From Candidatus Poribacteria bacterium (lineage in GTDB: Bacteria > Poribacteria > WGA-4E > WGA-3G): DNA of 7,803 nucleotides. Positions within the stretch are counted from its first letter, which is position 1, and each line of letters begins with the position of its first letter. The notes below the pieces were generated by a model that saw nothing but the letters and a program-made list of their open reading frames with translations, searched no databases and was not told where the DNA came from. The stretch lies in the NCBI GenBank assembly GCA_028818995.1, contig JAPPMR010000025.1:1-7803 (forward strand). The letters are read 5' to 3'. Shown here piece by piece: positions 6,093-7,803 of this stretch. A program made the position numbers and the translations under genes.

Positions 6093-7127
6093 TTATTCAT
6101 CAAAAAATCGCCGCACAAAAGGCCAGGCGCCCGCCTTGTAATAGCGATGTCCACCATCACCGATAAAAAGTTCACATCTATCCGCAACACCAGCGACCGT
6201 GTAAATTTCTTTCAAACGTTGGTATGCAAACTTGACGTGGTCAATCGGAAAAATCCTGTCGTCTCGTCCAGCAATTGCACAAAATGGACGCGGTGCAATT
6301 AAACCCGCAACATCATACATCTCGCCTAACCGCATCACACCTGGCACATAGTTGCAATCACAATGCCGAATAGTTCCGATGCTTCCTTCAAATGTGCAAT
6401 AGTAGCAGCTTGGCACCGCCACAGCGATACGCGTTTCACAAGCCGCCGCAAAAAGAGACACCGTCCCACCACCAGAATTGCCGGTAATCGCTATCCGATT
6501 TGCATCTATAGGCAAATTTTCTATTCCCCAATCAATGAGGCGCGACATATCCCACACCCGCTCACCAATCGGAGTCCGACCAACAAGGACACTATGAACT
6601 AACTGATGTCGGCATGAGTGTGTGTTATTGTTCTGCTTGTCCGCTTCGGTGCGCGTTTCACCGAACGCACGGGTCGTCGGTGCAATAGCGATATATCCCT
6701 CTTCCACAGCAGCTTGCCGAGCGATGTCACGTTCACCTTCTATCATCTCCTGCTCCTCTTTTTCAGAGTGAGCAATACCAGCGTAGATATGCGGATGGTT
6801 ATGTCCATGCGGTGCAAGGATTAACGGAACTTTCCCTTCAATTGTTTTCGGACGAAGTAGGTAAAACGGCAGCGGCACTGTCGGCTCTACCCACAGATAC
6901 CAACTTTCTCGAACATGATTGTCCATATCCAGGGTTTCCAACTGTTCTGCTTTCGGAACATAACCGGCAAGGTCAGATTCCATGTTGTCTAAACCGAGAA
7001 TTTTCCGCAACTCCGGACGAAAATTGGCTTGCCATGCTACCAACCCTTCTCGTGTCGTTTCATGAAATTCATATTTCCGTGGGACAGTAGCGTATAAGTT
7101 TCCAAAATGTTTTTTAGCATTATACAT
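6093..7127 (-). CDS. Alpha/beta hydrolase, carbohydrate-esterase-like
   Basis: A 344-residue hydrolase of the alpha/beta fold, akin to the acetyl-xylan-esterase / Abhydrolase_7-like group. The triad is readable: nucleophile S218 in the elbow GNSGGG (216-221), an acid at D289 or D290 in GRDDRIFP, and H327 in GDGGHRYY. An oxyanion-hole segment PHGHNHPH (107-113) and ALAPTTRAFGE-type strand (IAIAPTTRAFGE, 146-157) precede the elbow. A cysteine cluster at 241-258 (CYYC, CDC) is unusual and might bind metal or form disulfides. No signal peptide is visible, so it is likely cytosolic. GAGGAG (plus 7137-7142) is 9 nt before the ATG. The predicted leader is mostly a small mobile-element-like sequence. 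The substrate is unknown; an acylated sugar is a guess from neighbours (epimerase, GH109-like protein). Confidence 0.88.
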   Translation of the reverse strand: MYNAKKHFGNLYATVPRKYEFHETTREGLVAWQANFRPELRKILGLDNMESDLAGYVPKAEQLETLDMDNHVRESWYLWVEPTVPLPFYLLRPKTIEGKVPLILAPHGHNHPHIYAGIAHSEKEEQEMIEGERDIARQAAVEEGYIAIAPTTRAFGETRTEADKQNNNTHSCRHQLVHSVLVGRTPIGERVWDMSRLIDWGIENLPIDANRIAITGNSGGGTVSLFAAACETRIAVAVPSCYYCTFEGSIGTIRHCDCNYVPGVMRLGEMYDVAGLIAPRPFCAIAGRDDRIFPIDHVKFAYQRLKEIYTVAGVADRCELFIGDGGHRYYKAGAWPFVRRFFDE

Positions 7128-7136
7128 TACAGTTTT

Positions 7137-7142
7137 CTCCTC
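7137..7142 (-). promoter_or_regulatory. Hydrolase Shine-Dalgarno touching the insertion scar
   Basis: Minus-strand GAGGAG lies 9 nt before the hydrolase ATG. Its last two plus-strand bases (7141-7142) are also the first two of the left 9-bp direct repeat, so the element sits as close to the ribosome site as it could without breaking it. Confidence 0.75.
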
Positions 7143-7149
7143 TACACAT
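7141..7149. repeat. Left copy of a probable 9-bp target-site duplication
   Basis: TCTACACAT directly abuts the left terminal inverted repeat. The right copy, TCTACAAAT (7359-7367), directly abuts the right terminal repeat. They match at 8 of 9 bases, as expected of an ageing duplication. Confidence 0.7.
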
Positions 7150-7358
7150 CAGGGTTATTCAGTTTTCAGTTTTTCTGTGCATTTTATTGCAAACGTTAAT
7201 ATTTATAGTCGCATTGTAGGTCGGGTAGAGCGAAGCGAAACCCGACAATCTTAGTGTGACAGTGCGATCATGTCGGGTTTCGTAAACTCAACCCGACCTA
7301 CAATATAAACTCGCAGTAAAACCTATTAACCGATTATTCTTAAAACTGAATAACCCTG
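7150..7358. mobile_element. 209-bp MITE-like non-autonomous element
   Basis: The ends are perfect 17-bp inverted repeats: CAGGGTTATTCAGTTTT (7150-7166) and AAAACTGAATAACCCTG (7342-7358); allowing one mismatch they extend to 20 bp. Both ends are immediately flanked by near-identical 9-bp direct repeats. There is no open frame of note inside, so any movement would need a transposase in trans. Target duplications of about 9 bp are made by several DDE insertion-sequence families (for example IS4-like and ISAs1-like); I cannot assign one. The centre holds a long REP-like hairpin. The element fills most of the divergent intergenic region and lies in the predicted 5' leader of the hydrolase gene. 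Confidence 0.75.
7213..7304. repeat. REP-like long imperfect inverted repeat inside the element
   Basis: Outer arms ATTGTAGGTCGGGT (7213-7226) and ACCCGACCTACAAT (7291-7304) are perfectly complementary over 14 bp. Inner arms CGAAACCCGACA (7236-7247) and TGTCGGGTTTCG (7271-7282) are complementary over 12 bp, with a 23-nt loop. Each arm can also fold by itself through GTCGGGT/ACCCGAC. The GC-rich core contrasts with the AT-rich element ends. No T-run follows on either strand, so it is not a standard terminator. Similar GTAGGTCGGGT hairpins are, from memory, repeated in several bacterial genomes. Confidence 0.85.
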
Positions 7359-7367
7359 TCTACAAAT
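7359..7367. repeat. Right copy of a probable 9-bp target-site duplication
   Basis: TCTACAAAT begins at the base after the right terminal inverted repeat and matches the left flank TCTACACAT at 8 of 9 positions. Confidence 0.7.
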
Positions 7368-7376
7368 ACGGTTTAC

Positions 7377-7404
7377 TTGACAAAATTCTGAGTAGTGCTA
7401 TAAT
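7377..7404 (+). promoter_or_regulatory. Near-perfect promoter of the epimerase gene
   Basis: Perfect TTGACA (7377-7382) and perfect TATAAT (7399-7404) with a 16-bp spacer and a TG extended -10 (TGC just before the -10). The start would be near 7411, giving a leader of about 77 nt. It begins 9 bp beyond the right direct repeat, so the element replaces whatever lay upstream of it. Confidence 0.85.
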
Positions 7405-7410
7405 ACCACA

Positions 7411-7439
7411 ATAATAAACAACACACTGACACCTGTCAA
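7411..7439 (-). promoter_or_regulatory. Probable promoter of the hydrolase gene
   Basis: Read on the minus strand, TTGACA (plus 7434-7439) and TATTAT (plus 7411-7416, 5 of 6 to consensus) are separated by 17 bp. The start would be near 7404, giving the hydrolase a leader of about 277 nt that contains the whole 209-bp element. The -10 box lies 6 bp from the epimerase -10 box on the other strand. Confidence 0.7.
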
Positions 7440-7451
7440 CTGAATTCTTCC

Positions 7452-7469
7452 ATTCAACTATCGTTGAAT
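7452..7469 (+). repeat. Small hairpin in the epimerase leader
   Basis: ATTCAAC (7452-7458) and GTTGAAT (7463-7469) form a perfect 7-bp stem with a 4-nt loop. It ends 18 nt before the ATG and leaves the AAAGGA ribosome site free, so it might affect mRNA stability or serve as an operator. Confidence 0.45.
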
Positions 7470-7487
7470 TGATATGAAAGGATTTTC

Positions 7488-7803
7488 ATGAAAGTATTGA
7501 TAACTGGTGCAAGCGGTAGACTCGGAGCATATCTCATCCGAGAATTGACAGAAAAACATACACTTGTTCTCATGTCTCGTAGACAACCTTCTGATGAATT
7601 TTCTAAACTACCATTTATTCAAGGCGATCTAAACAATTTTGAAGATTGCCAACGTGCAGTAGAAGGCGTAGGTGCAATTCAACACCTCGGCGCACAGCCC
7701 GGTCCTGTAGACCATCCAGATATGCGTGCAGGTGCCGCAGAGAGGGGTATCCCGTTTGATGCAACTTTCAAAACCAATATGCTCGGCACATACTATCTCA
7801 TGC
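7488..7803 (+). CDS. NAD-dependent epimerase/dehydratase, 5' part
   Basis: The first 105 codons of an extended short-chain dehydrogenase/reductase, cut by the window end. Landmarks: an N-terminal strand MKVLIT, then the NAD-binding glycine motif TGASGRLG (6-13), the acidic-loop FIQGDLNNFED (43-53), where the aspartate contacts the adenine, VGAIQHLGAQPGP (60-72), the position usually reading V-x-H-L-A-A, and TFKTNMLGTYYLM (93-105), matching the family N-V-x-G-T segment. The catalytic YxxxK lies beyond the window, so the reaction (sugar-nucleotide epimerase, dehydratase or reductase) cannot be fixed. AAAGGA at 7477-7482 precedes the ATG by 5 nt. It has its own strong promoter and diverges from the hydrolase. 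Confidence 0.9.
   Translation, partial: MKVLITGASGRLGAYLIRELTEKHTLVLMSRRQPSDEFSKLPFIQGDLNNFEDCQRAVEGVGAIQHLGAQPGPVDHPDMRAGAAERGIPFDATFKTNMLGTYYLM

Noticed and set aside
6363..7090. Plus-strand open frames opposite the hydrolase gene (6363-6602, 6618-6824, 6812-7090)
   Set aside because: They are antisense shadows of a well-supported hydrolase with a readable catalytic triad; none has domain motifs.
7213..7304. Long hairpin read as an intrinsic terminator for either flanking gene
   Set aside because: It lies upstream of both divergent genes and no T-run follows on either strand.

Overview
The window looks like a chromosomal stretch from an uncultured, Gram-negative-type bacterium of moderate GC. 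Gene style (a SUF operon with Rieske, DUF59 and DUF971 genes, a Gfo/Idh/MocA protein, a stand-alone polysaccharide-initiating transferase, a carbohydrate-esterase-like hydrolase) and a GTCGGGT/ACCCGAC intergenic hairpin resemble Candidatus Poribacteria or a similar marine lineage. That placement is from recall, not from a marker gene, and is tentative.

Left part (1-3364, all +): an iron-sulfur cluster assembly operon. The last 14 codons of an upstream gene are followed by sufS, sufU, a Rieske ferredoxin, a SufT-like DUF59 protein, a DUF971 protein with two CPCxEC motifs, a rhodanese and a small zinc-ribbon protein. Three junctions are translationally tight: a 4-nt overlap, a 1-nt overlap and a 3-nt gap. 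SufS makes the persulfide, SufU accepts it, and DUF59/DUF971 are families tied to cluster transfer. The rhodanese and zinc ribbon are the less understood members. A stem-loop of about 51 nt sits between the DUF59 and DUF971 genes and helps decide the DUF971 start.

Middle part (3387-6091): a Gfo/Idh/MocA protein on the minus strand, closest in motif pattern to GH109-type NAD-dependent glycosidases, converges on the SUF operon. A 218-bp divergent intergenic region carries a good sigma70-type promoter and an exact 11-bp direct repeat spaced 60 bp apart. It drives a membrane-bound undecaprenyl-phosphate sugar phosphotransferase of the WbaP/WcaJ type.

Right part (6093-7803): a minus-strand alpha/beta hydrolase, whose stop lies 1 bp from the transferase stop, then a 360-bp divergent intergenic region, then the start of an NAD-dependent epimerase that runs off the window. 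The intergenic region is the most interesting DNA here. It contains a 209-bp non-coding element with perfect 17-bp terminal inverted repeats, flanked by 9-bp direct repeats (8/9 identical) that look like a target-site duplication, and an internal REP-like long hairpin. It lies directly beside the hydrolase Shine-Dalgarno sequence, so it makes up most of that gene's predicted 5' leader. Just beyond it are two near-consensus promoters on opposite strands whose -10 boxes are 6 bp apart, so polymerase binding at the two should be mutually exclusive.

No RNA gene, CRISPR array, origin or transposase gene was seen.
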